Part shown: piece by piece, positions 9,318 to 18,262 of the stretch
Layout: every line of letters begins with the position of its first letter
Numbering within the stretch: the first letter of the stretch is position 1
From: Alkanindiges illinoisensis
Lineage (GTDB): Bacteria > Pseudomonadota > Gammaproteobacteria > Pseudomonadales > Moraxellaceae
Reading direction: 5' to 3'
Length of the DNA: 64,000 nt
NCBI RefSeq assembly: GCF_004377485.1
Contig: NZ_SNTY01000007.1
Location: 26,945 to 90,944 of the forward strand
Notes under the pieces: generated by a model
Database searches by the model: none
Told to the model about the DNA's origin: nothing
Seen by the model: only the letters and a program-made list of their open reading frames with translations
Position numbers and translations under genes: made by a program

Positions 9318-10433
9318 TTAACTGACTTTTTTCACAATAATTGAGCCAATCGAATAACCGGCACCAAAAGAACAAATCACCCCTAAATCACCATCCTGCA
9401 AGTCTTTGGAATGCTTGTGAAAGGCAATAATAGAACCGGCTGAACTGGTGTTGGCATATTCATCCAGAATAATCGGCGCACGTTCACGTTCGGCATCCTT
9501 GCCCAGCATCATCTTTAAAATAAACTGGTTCATGTTTTCATTGGCCTGATGCAACCAGTAGCGTTTTACATCTTCAACGGTTAAACCCAGCTTGCCCAGA
9601 TGTTCAGTGATGGTTTTGGCAACCAGTGGTGAAACTTCGCGGTACACCTTTTGGCCATTTTGCACAAACAGCTTGTCTGGTTTCCCAACACCGGACTCAT
9701 CACCACGATTCAAGAAGCCAAAATTGTTGCGGATATTATTGGAAAACTGGGTGAGTAACTGTGTGCCCAATACCTCAAAACCGGGTTTGTTCTCAGTTTC
9801 TTCAACCACAATGGCAGTGGCTACATCACCAAAAATAAAGTGGCTACTGTAATCAGTCCAGTTTAAATGGCCAGAAGTAATTTCAGCATTTACCACCAGA
9901 ACGCGCTTGGCAGAACCCGCTTTAATCGCATCAACCGCCTGTTGCAAACCAAAAGTGGCCGCACTACAAGCCACATTCATATCAAAGGCATAACCACGGG
10001 TCATTCCCAGCGCTGCCTGAATTTCAATGGCAACAGCCGGATAGGCACGCTGCATATTTGAACATGCCAGAATAACGGCATCAATGTCATCGGGGGTTAA
10101 ACCGGCATTGGCAATCGCCTCACGTGCTGCTGCCGTGCCCATTTCTGCCTGAATTGACCATTCTTCATTGGAACGCTCTGGAATAATGGGAGCCATGCGC
10201 TTGGGGTCAAGTACCCCTTCTTTATTCACCACATAGCGTGATTTGATGCCAGATACTTTTTCAATAAAGGGCGCAGATGAACCACGCTTGGCTGTTAGAG
10301 TACCCGCCTCAATGGCCGCCGCATTTTCCTGATTGTAGTGTTCAACATGCGCATTCAGGCTAGTCACCAGTTCTTCATTGCTGATTGAATCTGGTGGGGT
10401 GTACAGCCCGGTTCCTGTAATACGAATGCTCAT
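9318..10433 (-). CDS. Beta-ketoacyl-ACP synthase III-like condensing enzyme
   Basis: Thiolase-fold enzyme of 371 residues that condenses an acyl-CoA with malonyl-ACP. The Cys-His-Asn triad of KASIII is present: Cys156 in [10 protein letters not shown], His295 in LHQAN and Asn328 in [10 protein letters not shown], with a C-terminal [13 protein letters not shown]. It is about 50 residues longer than classical FabH and carries an insertion near residues 30-60, a form found in Acinetobacter and Pseudomonas. In Pseudomonas a related long enzyme shunts medium-chain acyl-CoA from beta-oxidation into fatty acid synthesis; that role here is inference. No fab or beta-oxidation genes adjoin it. It has its own terminator. 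Confidence 0.88.
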   Translation of the reverse strand: MSIRITGTGLYTPPDSISNEELVTSLNAHVEHYNQENAAAIEAGTLTAKRGSSAPFIEKVSGIKSRYVVNKEGVLDPKRMAPIIPERSNEEWSIQAEMGTAAAREAIANAGLTPDDIDAVILACSNMQRAYPAVAIEIQAALGMTRGYAFDMNVACSAATFGLQQAVDAIKAGSAKRVLVVNAEITSGHLNWTDYSSHFIFGDVATAIVVEETENKPGFEVLGTQLLTQFSNNIRNNFGFLNRGDESGVGKPDKLFVQNGQKVYREVSPLVAKTITEHLGKLGLTVEDVKRYWLHQANENMNQFILKMMLGKDAERERAPIILDEYANTSSAGSIIAFHKHSKDLQDGDLGVICSFGAGYSIGSIIVKKVS

Positions 10434-10630
10434 GAATCACTCCTGTCATTTATTATGGTGCTGCTTACATTGCATCCCATAGTAAATGAATATTTCAAAT
10501 TTGGCTTTAAAAAATTAGCCTAAAATTATTAGCCTAAAATCAATGCTGGAAAGCAGCGATAGTGTCTACCCATCGCTTGCGCTTGTCCAGTAGCGAAAAG
10601 GCTAAGGTACCGACTTCTTTGAGCCCGAAT

Positions 10631-13600
10631 TTAACCTGTAATGTCCAGCCATGCTTTTTCCAGCCGTTTTACCGATACCGGGACTTTAGTTTTCATCGGC
10701 TGGGCAAACAAGGACACCCGCCACTCTTCCATTAGCCAGCGGAACTCCTGAAATGCACTGCTTTCCATGGCTTTATGTGCGTCATACTTGAGCAGGCGCT
10801 CCATATAGGGATCAATTTGTGCAACCGCTTCGGTATCACGCTTCAGGTTATTGGGCAAGCGTTCCAGACGTATATTCAGGGCCTTTAAATAGCGCGGATA
10901 TTCCTGCCAGGCTTGTACATCGACCTGATACACAAAATTTGCCAGTTGCAGTCCATCCAGCTGGTCTTCAATATCATCCAGATTACGACCAAAAATATCA
11001 GCATCAATGGTCAGCATCTGGCGGCGGATGGTTTGCCACAAGGTAAAAATTTCAGTGAGGTTTGTCAGCACCTTTTGCCCCTGAGTTAAAAACTGCGCCT
11101 TAGCAGCACTAAGTTTATGCAAAAAGGTGCCCTGATCAAGCGCCAGCCCTTCAAAAGACACGTCCAGCGTGGCATAAATCAGCATGTCTTCCAGCTGGGT
11201 TTTATCGCCCAAAGGTGCAAACGCCAGAATTAACGATTTGGGCAACTGCTTTTTGAGTTGTCGGCTCAAATCACCCAACTGCAAACTGGCCAGACGCAGC
11301 AAACCCTGCCGATGATGCCGTTTGGCCTCGTTTTCATCATTATAGGTATGAATCACGACGCCTTGCTGGTTTTGCTTTTTAGGATCATCAGTTTGCTTTG
11401 AGTTGGCGCTTACCGGAACCAGTGCATGATATTGATTGACCAGCAAACCCGTCACTTTCTTCTGGGTTTGAAACTCGAAGCTGGCTGGAAACTCCAGTAA
11501 CTCACCTTGCTGTTGCTTGACCGGTTGATGAGTGGCAACACGACACCTTGCCTGTAATTCCTCAAGGTCACGTCCCTGTGCAATGACACGTTTTTTGTCA
11601 TCAATGACCTGAATCATTGGGCGCAAATAATTGGGCACGCTATTGAGATCAAAATCCTTGGCCTGAATTTGCTCACCGCGTAGCAAAAAGGCCAATTGCT
11701 CCATCAGGCTGTTGCCTTTTTGTGGATCAAGCTGGGTAAGCAGTTTTTTGGCCGTATCAGGAATAGGCACAAACAAACGACGCTTGTCTTTTGGCAGTGA
11801 TTTTAACAAAGCTTCCACCAAAGGTTGCCGCCAGCCGGGCACGCTCCATGACAATGCATTGCCATCGACTTGCGGTAAAGCCTGAATAGGAATGCTAACC
11901 GTTGCGCCATCGTCTTCACGGCTGGGGTCAAATACATAACGGGTTGCCAGACGTAAAGCGCCAACTTGCCAGTAATCCGGAAATTGCTGAGTGGTCGGTG
12001 CTGAATCAAGGAGGACATCCTCTTCAGTTAAAAACAGGATACGTGAATTCTTGGCTTCAACTTCGGCGCGCCAGTCCTCAAAGGCACGACGGCTGGCAAT
12101 ATGCGAAGGCACCCGACCTGCATAAAACTGGTACAGGGTTTCCTCATCCACCAGCAAATCACGGCGGCGCAACTTATCCTCAATACGTTCGACTTCTTCA
12201 ATTTTTTGCAGGTTGTGCTTTAAAAATGGCGGCGCTATGCCCAGCTCACCAGTCACCAATGCATCACGCAAGAAAATTTCATGCGCTTCTATGAGATTTA
12301 CTTTTTCATACTGTACTGGCTGCTTGGGCTGAACAATCAAGCCAAACAGGGAAATTTGCGCATAAGCATTTACGGTGCCGGATTTCTTTGACCAGTGTGG
12401 TTCAAAATAGTGATACTTGAGCAAATCACGGGCGGCCAGCAAAATCCATTCCGGCTCAATCTTGGCCAGTGTGCGCAAATACACCTGTGACGTTTCCACC
12501 ATTTCAAACGCCATTAGCCATGCAGCGCCCTGCTTATGCAAGGTACTGGCCGGAAAAATCCGCGCTTTTTGCTGACGCACAGCCTGATAAATATTTTTTT
12601 CATCGGTTTTTTGCGCAATAAAGGACAATAGGCCGGTGAGCAATGCTTTATGCAGGTTTTCATAGCTGGCGGGCTGATCCTTACCATTTGGACGGTCAAA
12701 AGACAATTTAAGTTGCTCGGCCAGCTCCACCAATTGTTGATGCGTTTGCCGCCACTCACGCAAGCGTAACCAGCTTAAAAAATGCTGTTTGGCAAAGCTG
12801 CGTCTCTGATTTTCCGTTAATTGGCCTTTTTGCGCTGCAATGGTGTTCCAAAGCTTGATATAAAACAGGAAATCAGAATCCGGCTCTTTAAACAAGGCAT
12901 GTTTCTGGTCAGCCTGTGTTTGTTTGTCGGCTGGCCGCTCGCGCGGATCTTGCACTGCCAGCGCACTCACCACAATCAGGGCTTCATTCAATACTCCAAA
13001 ATGCGCACCACCCAGAATCATACGAGCCAGCCGCGGGTCAATCGGCATTTTTGCCATCATTTGACCAATTTTGGTGAGCTTACTGCCCTGTTTTTTCTCA
13101 TTACCTTTTTCAGATAGCGCGCCCAGTTCAACCAGCAGCTTTTTACCATCATTGACCAAGCGATGATCAGGTGGCTCAATAAAATTAAAGTTGTCCAGAT
13201 CACCCAGACCTAGACTTTCCATTTGTAAAATTACCGATGCCAGATTGGTGCGCTTGATTTCCGGTTCTGTAAATTCTGGGCGGCCTAAAAAATCCTCTTC
13301 ACTATAAAGGCGAATACAAACACCGGGCGCAATACGGCCACAGCGTCCTTTACGCTGATTGGCAGCGGCCTGACTAATGGCTTCAATCGGTAAACGTTGC
13401 ACGCGCGAGCGATACGAATAGCGTGAAATCCGGGCAAAACCGCTATCAATCACATAACGGATATTTGGAACAGTCAGTGCCGTTTCTGCCACGTTGGTGG
13501 CAATAATAATGCGACGACCTTTACCGGATGGATTAAAAATCTTTTGTTGTTCGCTTAATGCCAGACGTGCATACAGTGGCAAAATTTCGGTGTGTTTGGG

Positions 13601-14563
13601 GCCAAACTTATACAAGATTTCCTGTAGGTCACGGATTTCCTGCTCGGTACTGGCAAACACCAGAATATCAGCATGCTCTGGATGGCCTTTATTAATCGCA
13701 TCCTGATAGCATTCTTCTACAGCGGCTACTACAGCACGCGGTAGATTTTCTTCCACATCATCAAAGGCATCATCTTCACTGCCCGCCACTGCAAGCTCAG
13801 ATACTGGACGATAACGCACTTCTACCGGATAACTACGCCCTTCCACTTCAAATATGGGGGCGCCTTGACCAGAAGCATTAGCGAAATACTGGCTAAAGCG
13901 GTTTACGTCTAATGTAGCGGAAGTGACAATAACCTTTAAATCAGGGCGCTTGGGCAAAATCTGGCGAATATAGCCCAGCAAGAAATCAATGTTTAACGAG
14001 CGTTCATGCGCTTCATCAATAATAATGGTGTCATATTTATTTAAGAAACGGTCATTGCCGAGTTCGGCCAGCAAAATCCCGTCAGTCATCAGGCGAATGA
14101 AGGCGTTGTTATCACCGGTTTCATTAAAACGGACCTTAAAGCCCACGGATTTGCCCAGTGGCTCACCCAGCTCCTCGGCAATACGCTGTGACACACTACG
14201 GGCCGCCAGACGACGTGGCTGGGTATGGCCAATAATTCCGGTTAAACCACGACCCGCCAGCATGGCAATTTTCGGTAATTGTGTGGTTTTACCAGAGCCG
14301 GTTTCACCTGCCACAATGATGACCTGATGATCTTTAATAGCCTGAATTAGCCGTTCAGCATTTTGCGAAACCGGCAGGTCTTCATTGAGCTTAATATCCG
14401 GCAAGCGTTCAACACGTGCCTGCACTGCTTGTTGGGATTTTTCAAAAAGTTGCTGATAATCCTGCTCATCCTTAAATTTGCCCTGCTTTAGGCGTGACAA
14501 TTTATAGCGGTCACGCGCCATGACAAGGTGATCAGGTTGCCCAAATTGTTCAGCTACAGACAT
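10631..14563 (-). CDS. hrpA: ATP-dependent RNA helicase HrpA
   Basis: Large DEAH-box helicase of 1310 residues; in E. coli HrpA helps resolve stalled or collided ribosomes and processes some mRNAs. Seen in order: P-loop GETGSGKT (86-93), DEAH box (183-186), SATL, the helicase C domain ending in NQRKGRCGRIAPG, the HA2/OB-fold module and the long HrpA-specific C-terminal region ending FRWLMEEWRVSLFAQ, which is where this family normally ends. Length matches E. coli HrpA (1300). It appears to be a single-gene unit. Just past its stop another frame stays open for about 30 codons (see findings). Confidence 0.97.
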   Translation of the reverse strand: MSVAEQFGQPDHLVMARDRYKLSRLKQGKFKDEQDYQQLFEKSQQAVQARVERLPDIKLNEDLPVSQNAERLIQAIKDHQVIIVAGETGSGKTTQLPKIAMLAGRGLTGIIGHTQPRRLAARSVSQRIAEELGEPLGKSVGFKVRFNETGDNNAFIRLMTDGILLAELGNDRFLNKYDTIIIDEAHERSLNIDFLLGYIRQILPKRPDLKVIVTSATLDVNRFSQYFANASGQGAPIFEVEGRSYPVEVRYRPVSELAVAGSEDDAFDDVEENLPRAVVAAVEECYQDAINKGHPEHADILVFASTEQEIRDLQEILYKFGPKHTEILPLYARLALSEQQKIFNPSGKGRRIIIATNVAETALTVPNIRYVIDSGFARISRYSYRSRVQRLPIEAISQAAANQRKGRCGRIAPGVCIRLYSEEDFLGRPEFTEPEIKRTNLASVILQMESLGLGDLDNFNFIEPPDHRLVNDGKKLLVELGALSEKGNEKKQGSKLTKIGQMMAKMPIDPRLARMILGGAHFGVLNEALIVVSALAVQDPRERPADKQTQADQKHALFKEPDSDFLFYIKLWNTIAAQKGQLTENQRRSFAKQHFLSWLRLREWRQTHQQLVELAEQLKLSFDRPNGKDQPASYENLHKALLTGLLSFIAQKTDEKNIYQAVRQQKARIFPASTLHKQGAAWLMAFEMVETSQVYLRTLAKIEPEWILLAARDLLKYHYFEPHWSKKSGTVNAYAQISLFGLIVQPKQPVQYEKVNLIEAHEIFLRDALVTGELGIAPPFLKHNLQKIEEVERIEDKLRRRDLLVDEETLYQFYAGRVPSHIASRRAFEDWRAEVEAKNSRILFLTEEDVLLDSAPTTQQFPDYWQVGALRLATRYVFDPSREDDGATVSIPIQALPQVDGNALSWSVPGWRQPLVEALLKSLPKDKRRLFVPIPDTAKKLLTQLDPQKGNSLMEQLAFLLRGEQIQAKDFDLNSVPNYLRPMIQVIDDKKRVIAQGRDLEELQARCRVATHQPVKQQQGELLEFPASFEFQTQKKVTGLLVNQYHALVPVSANSKQTDDPKKQNQQGVVIHTYNDENEAKRHHRQGLLRLASLQLGDLSRQLKKQLPKSLILAFAPLGDKTQLEDMLIYATLDVSFEGLALDQGTFLHKLSAAKAQFLTQGQKVLTNLTEIFTLWQTIRRQMLTIDADIFGRNLDDIEDQLDGLQLANFVYQVDVQAWQEYPRYLKALNIRLERLPNNLKRDTEAVAQIDPYMERLLKYDAHKAMESSAFQEFRWLMEEWRVSLFAQPMKTKVPVSVKRLEKAWLDITG

Positions 14564-14806
14564 AATTTTTCCTAAAACAGCAGTTTCATTCGTGCCGCAA
14601 ACCAGAGTCTGGGTATTGTAGCGATTGCACTAATTTAATGCCTAGAATTTATTTCGACCTAAAATAACAAATGCTTAAACCGAGTTTTACAAACTTCCCA
14701 AGCTATTATCTTAATGCATGGAATTATGAGTATTTGGAGAATATATATATGATCTACTTACCAAATTTCAATTCATTTACTTATTAATTAAAATGTAAAA
14801 TCTATA

Positions 14807-15250
14807 TTAATTATTAGCATCAATAAATTCTGTTAATGCCTCGCTAATTTTCTCAATCACATCCTGTTTTTTCATCATACCTGTATAGTAAAACTCAGCT
14901 TCATCTGTAAGCCAGCTTAGTAACTCATATAAAGCTGTATCTTCAGAAAGTAGATCTAAAATTAAATATGCACTTTGAATCAATAAATCAAAAGTTAACT
15001 GTGCTGTCTTAAAGCATTGGGTTATATCAGGAATCAATGCCAATAATTCATCATATTGAATAGGAAAATTAATGATATCTAAATCGCTTTCGTAATGAGG
15101 ATATTCTCCAAATGATAAATCAAGAAGCCAACTTGGTGGTGTTGAAATATAATTCAATCTCTCATCCACCTTAACAATTAACTCTTCTTTAGAGAGTAAA
15201 CCGACACTTTCCTGAATTAATAAAGAACGTATTTCAGCTTTTAATGCCAT
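14807..15250 (-). CDS. Small A+T-rich protein of unknown function
   Basis: A 147-residue, acidic, helical protein without signal peptide or membrane segments. I do not recognise it. It is visibly more A+T-rich than the genes around it, and the 240 bases behind it are also A+T-rich, which hints at acquisition by transfer. The fold pattern (short helices, many Leu/Asp/Glu, a PPSWLLDLSFGEYPHYESD centre) resembles small immunity or accessory proteins, but that is only an impression. It starts 18 bases after the stop of the PIF1-like helicase on the same strand and may be co-transcribed with it; the ribosome site is weak (AAAGG about 12 bases upstream). Confidence 0.65.
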   Translation of the reverse strand: MALKAEIRSLLIQESVGLLSKEELIVKVDERLNYISTPPSWLLDLSFGEYPHYESDLDIINFPIQYDELLALIPDITQCFKTAQLTFDLLIQSAYLILDLLSEDTALYELLSWLTDEAEFYYTGMMKKQDVIEKISEALTEFIDANN

Positions 15251-15268
15251 TAGAAGTCGCTGCCTTTC

Positions 15269-17047
15269 TTAAATAAACATCAGCGCCAGCCGCACGTCGT
15301 TATAGCCCATTTCATTATTCAAGGCATCCACTAACGACCTTAGCCGAATACTGCCATCTTCATTAAAGCTTTCCGGCAGATTTTGTTTTTTTACCTGTTT
15401 CACAGCACGGCTCACGGCCTGCAACACTTCTTTTTGTGGCTTAATCCGCTCAAAATTCAGTTCACCAACATTTTCTGTTTCTGTAACGTTCGTTTCTTTG
15501 CTATTGGATTTACTGCCGCCGGATTTAGTGTTGGCCTGCTCATATAACTTGGCCAGGTGATTAATCACCGTGGCAATGGTTAGACTACGCGCCAAGGCAA
15601 TTTCTTCAATATCCAGACCTTTTTCATACAGTTCGCGGGTTTGCTCCAGCGTGCTGGCCGAAATACCTGTTCCAGCCTTTTGCTTCAGTCGTTTTTCATA
15701 ACGGGCAATGTCCTTAGGATTGGTCGTACCGCCGCATTTTTTAATAAAATCGTCGTGCACCAGCGTGGTATCGCGATCCTGCCAGATGCTTTCTGCCTCG
15801 GCCGATAACTGCTGAAAACGCTGGTCCGCTTTCATCGCCAGACTGTCCAGTTCCAGCGCCTTTTGATTAAAGCCCAGTAAACGCAAGCCTTCCAGTGATT
15901 TTAGCCGTGATAAGGCCACATAGCCTTGCCCTTTTTCAAAAGTCTGGCTCAAGTCAATTTCGGCAGCTTCCAATGTCATGCCCTGGCTTTTATGCACGGT
16001 AATCGCCCATGCATGTCGCAATGGAATTTGCTTGAAGCTGGCAATCGCCTTACCTTGTTCATTATTAATCGACCACTCGGCAGGCGACACCACCATCTTT
16101 GTGCCATCACGCAGTTTGACTTCAGGCAGTTCGCCAAATTCATCATCTTTACTAAAACCAATCACCTCACCCAGACTGCCATTAATATAACCTTCTTCAA
16201 AGTTATTCTTCACAAACATGACTTTGGCGCCTTTTTTAAGCATTAAGTCTTGTGGCGCGCGCACTGAACTGGTCAGAGTCATCACCAGTTTTTCATTGCC
16301 ATCAGTTTGCGCGTGAAAATGATGTGCCTTGCCTTTTAGCCCATCCAGATGCTGTTCATTAATTTGGTCGACATCCACGTTATGGGTGAACAAGCGAGTA
16401 ATATCACTGTCTAATGCCTGCTGCTGCGTACTTTGCAAGGTTTTAATACTGTGCTGGCTAATCTGTCCCAGACGGATTTCATTTAAAATAATATTAAGCT
16501 GATTATCCTGCTGGCGGTGCTGCTCGCTTAAATAGCAAATACTAAACCCTGCTTCCAGCCATGCTGCGGACATGAAGGCAAACTTTTCACGATTGCTTTC
16601 ACCGGATTTACCCACAGGCGGTAACTGAAAAAAGTCACCTGCAACAATAACCTGCATGCCGCCAAATGGCTCATCGGTATCCTTGATATATTTTAAAACC
16701 TGATTGACCAGATCCAGTTGTCGCGCATGCAGCATTGAAATTTCATCAATAATTAGTACCTGTGCCTTTTCAATATGGTCGCGCAGATATTTACGGTCTT
16801 TTAAATTTTTTAAATCATGATCCGTCAGCACATCCTTGATGCCAATGCCCGACCAGGTGTGAATGGTCATGCCATTCATGTGGGTAGCGGCAATTCCTGT
16901 GGAAGCCGTGACAGCAACAGGCACTTTGCGGGCTTTTAAATATTCAATGTACTGATTAAGCGTGTAGGTTTTGCCTGCCCCGGCAGAACCCGTCAGGAAT
17001 ACATTTTTGCCGGATTTTAAAATATTAAGTGCGGTGGATTGCTTCAT
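15269..17047 (-). CDS. PIF1-like DNA helicase with C-terminal helix-turn-helix
   Basis: SF1B helicase of 592 residues. P-loop GSAGAGKT (20-27), STGIAATHMNG motif Ia, Walker B IIDEISML (99-106), GDFFQLPPVG (motif III) and YLSEQHRQ, then HAWAITVHKSQGMTL and VALSRL (motifs V/VI) identify the PIF1/RecD-like group. After residue 470 comes a helical segment ISASTLEQTRELYEKGLDIE that matches the HTH_40 helicase-associated domain. Likely unwinds 5'-3' and may deal with replication blocks or G-quadruplexes; no direct evidence of its role. It is followed closely by the unknown gene at 14807-15250 and preceded by a 500-base repeat-rich gap. Confidence 0.92.
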   Translation of the reverse strand: MKQSTALNILKSGKNVFLTGSAGAGKTYTLNQYIEYLKARKVPVAVTASTGIAATHMNGMTIHTWSGIGIKDVLTDHDLKNLKDRKYLRDHIEKAQVLIIDEISMLHARQLDLVNQVLKYIKDTDEPFGGMQVIVAGDFFQLPPVGKSGESNREKFAFMSAAWLEAGFSICYLSEQHRQQDNQLNIILNEIRLGQISQHSIKTLQSTQQQALDSDITRLFTHNVDVDQINEQHLDGLKGKAHHFHAQTDGNEKLVMTLTSSVRAPQDLMLKKGAKVMFVKNNFEEGYINGSLGEVIGFSKDDEFGELPEVKLRDGTKMVVSPAEWSINNEQGKAIASFKQIPLRHAWAITVHKSQGMTLEAAEIDLSQTFEKGQGYVALSRLKSLEGLRLLGFNQKALELDSLAMKADQRFQQLSAEAESIWQDRDTTLVHDDFIKKCGGTTNPKDIARYEKRLKQKAGTGISASTLEQTRELYEKGLDIEEIALARSLTIATVINHLAKLYEQANTKSGGSKSNSKETNVTETENVGELNFERIKPQKEVLQAVSRAVKQVKKQNLPESFNEDGSIRLRSLVDALNNEMGYNDVRLALMFI

Positions 17048-17546
17048 AAAAAAATGTGCTGCATGGAAAGATTTGCTGCATGAAATAGACGTTGTAACGT
17101 CAAGAAGAAAGTATTTTCAGGTTTGATATTTTAGCAGCTTTTTTCCTGTGCTGCCTTTTTAAAGCATTTGATGGCAAGAAAACGCGACAAGGACTGGCGC
17201 GTTTTGGTTGCCTAGAATTTAAGCCATACTCTCAACTTAACTCTCATTAGATAGCGCAGCAATATAAAACCTTGCAAAGAAGGCGGACACTACGTAATTC
17301 CGAAAGGTCTCTTTATGGCAGAGTCTTAAAGGAGTACTTTAAGTCTGCTTTATCCTTACCACTCAAGCGTAGCTCTCGTCTTACGGCGCGGCATGAGAAA
17401 CAAAATAAGGATGGCTTTTTTTTGTTCCGCAAGGTTAATCGTTGCTACTTCGCGCAGAAAATCACAGATTTTCTCTTACACTTAGAAATCATTCTTTCAT
17501 TTACATCTCGGGCGTAGCCCTCGAACTTACAGCGCGGCAACGATTC
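17048..17546. other. Repeat-rich intergenic region between helicase and acyltransferase
   Basis: A gap of 499 bases upstream of the PIF1-like gene. The part 17048-17250 is plain and A+T-rich. From about 17337 it contains two related repeat copies (entered separately), plus a perfect hairpin AGAAAATC-aca-GATTTTCT at 17456-17474. A possible third, decayed start is agcgcagcaa at 17253. No credible gene is seen; frames open here read through the repeats. Confidence 0.6.
17360..17455. repeat. Structured repeat, copy A (with internal insertion)
   Basis: Carries core 1 (agcgtagctctcg then cttacggcgcggca, ending 17393) and core 2 (aatcgttgctacttcgcgc, 17437-17455), both shared with copy B. Between the cores there are about 43 bases not present in copy B, so the left arm of the core 2 hairpin is missing here. 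Confidence 0.7.
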
Positions 17547-17567
17547 TCAATCGTTGCTACTTCGCGC
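17505..17567. repeat. Structured repeat, copy B, overlapping the end of the acyltransferase gene
   Basis: Core 1 (GGGC-gta-GCCC hairpin then cttacagcgcggca) is followed by a perfect 9-bp hairpin GCAACGATT-ctc-AATCGTTGC (17537-17557) and tacttcgcgc. Core 2 is identical to copy A over 19 bases. In core 1 the second pair of the GGGC/GCCC stem is G-C here but A-T in copy A, a compensating change. The repeat supplies the last six codons and the stop of the acyltransferase on the minus strand. Confidence 0.72.
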
Positions 17568-18146
17568 TTCAGGAATTAGGACATCGATGCCTTTTTCCTT
17601 ATACAACTGCTGGATTTGCTTTAAATCCTGCTCCAGATTTGTCGGCACAATACGGGCAAAAATTCCACCATGCTTGGTGGCTGGATTGGCATACATCAGC
17701 ACAATGGGGACATTTGCTTTTTTGGCAATATGCCAGAATCCAGTCCGAATGGGTTTGCGGCTTTCACCATTTTTTGCACGGGTAGCTTCAGGCGCAATAA
17801 CCAGCGTAAATTGGTCGCGGTTGGCAAACTCCTGTGCCATCTGGCTGACAATATCCTTGGAGGCCTGACGATCGACAGGAATGCCCCCCAGTGCTTCCAA
17901 TACAGGCTTTAACGGACCTTTAAATAGCTCTTTCTTGATGAGTGTATGCACTTTTAGGCCCACAATCTGAAACAAGGCCAGCGATAAAATTGCATCGCGG
18001 TTTGAGGTATGCTCAAAGCCAATGACGACCTGCTTATCAGACAGCACTGACACATCATTCTGATATGTCCAGCCATAGAGTTTAAACGTTGCTTTGCCAA
18101 GTTGTTTGAGCATGGGATTTACGACACCTAACATCAGATGAACCAA
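17547..18146 (-). CDS. PlsC-like 1-acyl-glycerol-3-phosphate acyltransferase family protein
   Basis: A 199-residue acyltransferase. The catalytic HX4D motif is EHTSNRDAIL, the substrate site is LGGIPVDRQ and the third block is IAPEATRAK, in the order expected for PlsC/LPLAT enzymes acting on lysophosphatidic acid or another lysolipid. There is a short hydrophobic N-terminal part but no clear membrane helix. It is shorter than PlsC of E. coli (245) and is of the compact type with EHTSNRD; the exact acceptor is unknown. The last six residues (ARSSND) are encoded by a repeat element, implying that the original C-terminus was replaced or trimmed. Confidence 0.85.
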   Translation of the reverse strand: MVHLMLGVVNPMLKQLGKATFKLYGWTYQNDVSVLSDKQVVIGFEHTSNRDAILSLALFQIVGLKVHTLIKKELFKGPLKPVLEALGGIPVDRQASKDIVSQMAQEFANRDQFTLVIAPEATRAKNGESRKPIRTGFWHIAKKANVPIVLMYANPATKHGGIFARIVPTNLEQDLKQIQQLYKEKGIDVLIPEARSSND

Positions 18147-18189
18147 AAAAGATTAAAGCAGAAAAGCCAGAACCAGAAATCAGTCCAGA

Positions 18190-18233
18190 AAAATCAAAAA
18201 ATAACGCCGCCCAAAACCAGTTTGAGCGACGGC
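18190..18233 (-). terminator. Terminator of the pheA-hisC-tyrA/aroA cluster
   Basis: On the minus strand GCCG near 18233 pairs with CGGC near 18206, with further imperfect pairing of CAAA with TTTT, followed by a T-rich stretch at 18190-18203. It lies 30 bases after the stop at 18263. Confidence 0.55.
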
Positions 18234-18262
18234 AATTTAGCATTGTTACTGTTTAAAAAGCA

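Noticed and set aside
14749..14787. A 12-codon frame after a TTGGAG-like site in the A+T-rich gap behind hrpA.
   Set aside because: Too short and without similarity; could be chance in A+T-rich DNA.
15926..16246. Antisense frame of about 100 codons within the PIF1-like helicase.
   Set aside because: Shadow of the real gene: no ribosome site and no recognisable protein pattern.
17272..17570. CRISPR-like array from the repeated motif.
   Set aside because: Only two copies, of different internal length, with no regular spacers and no cas genes.
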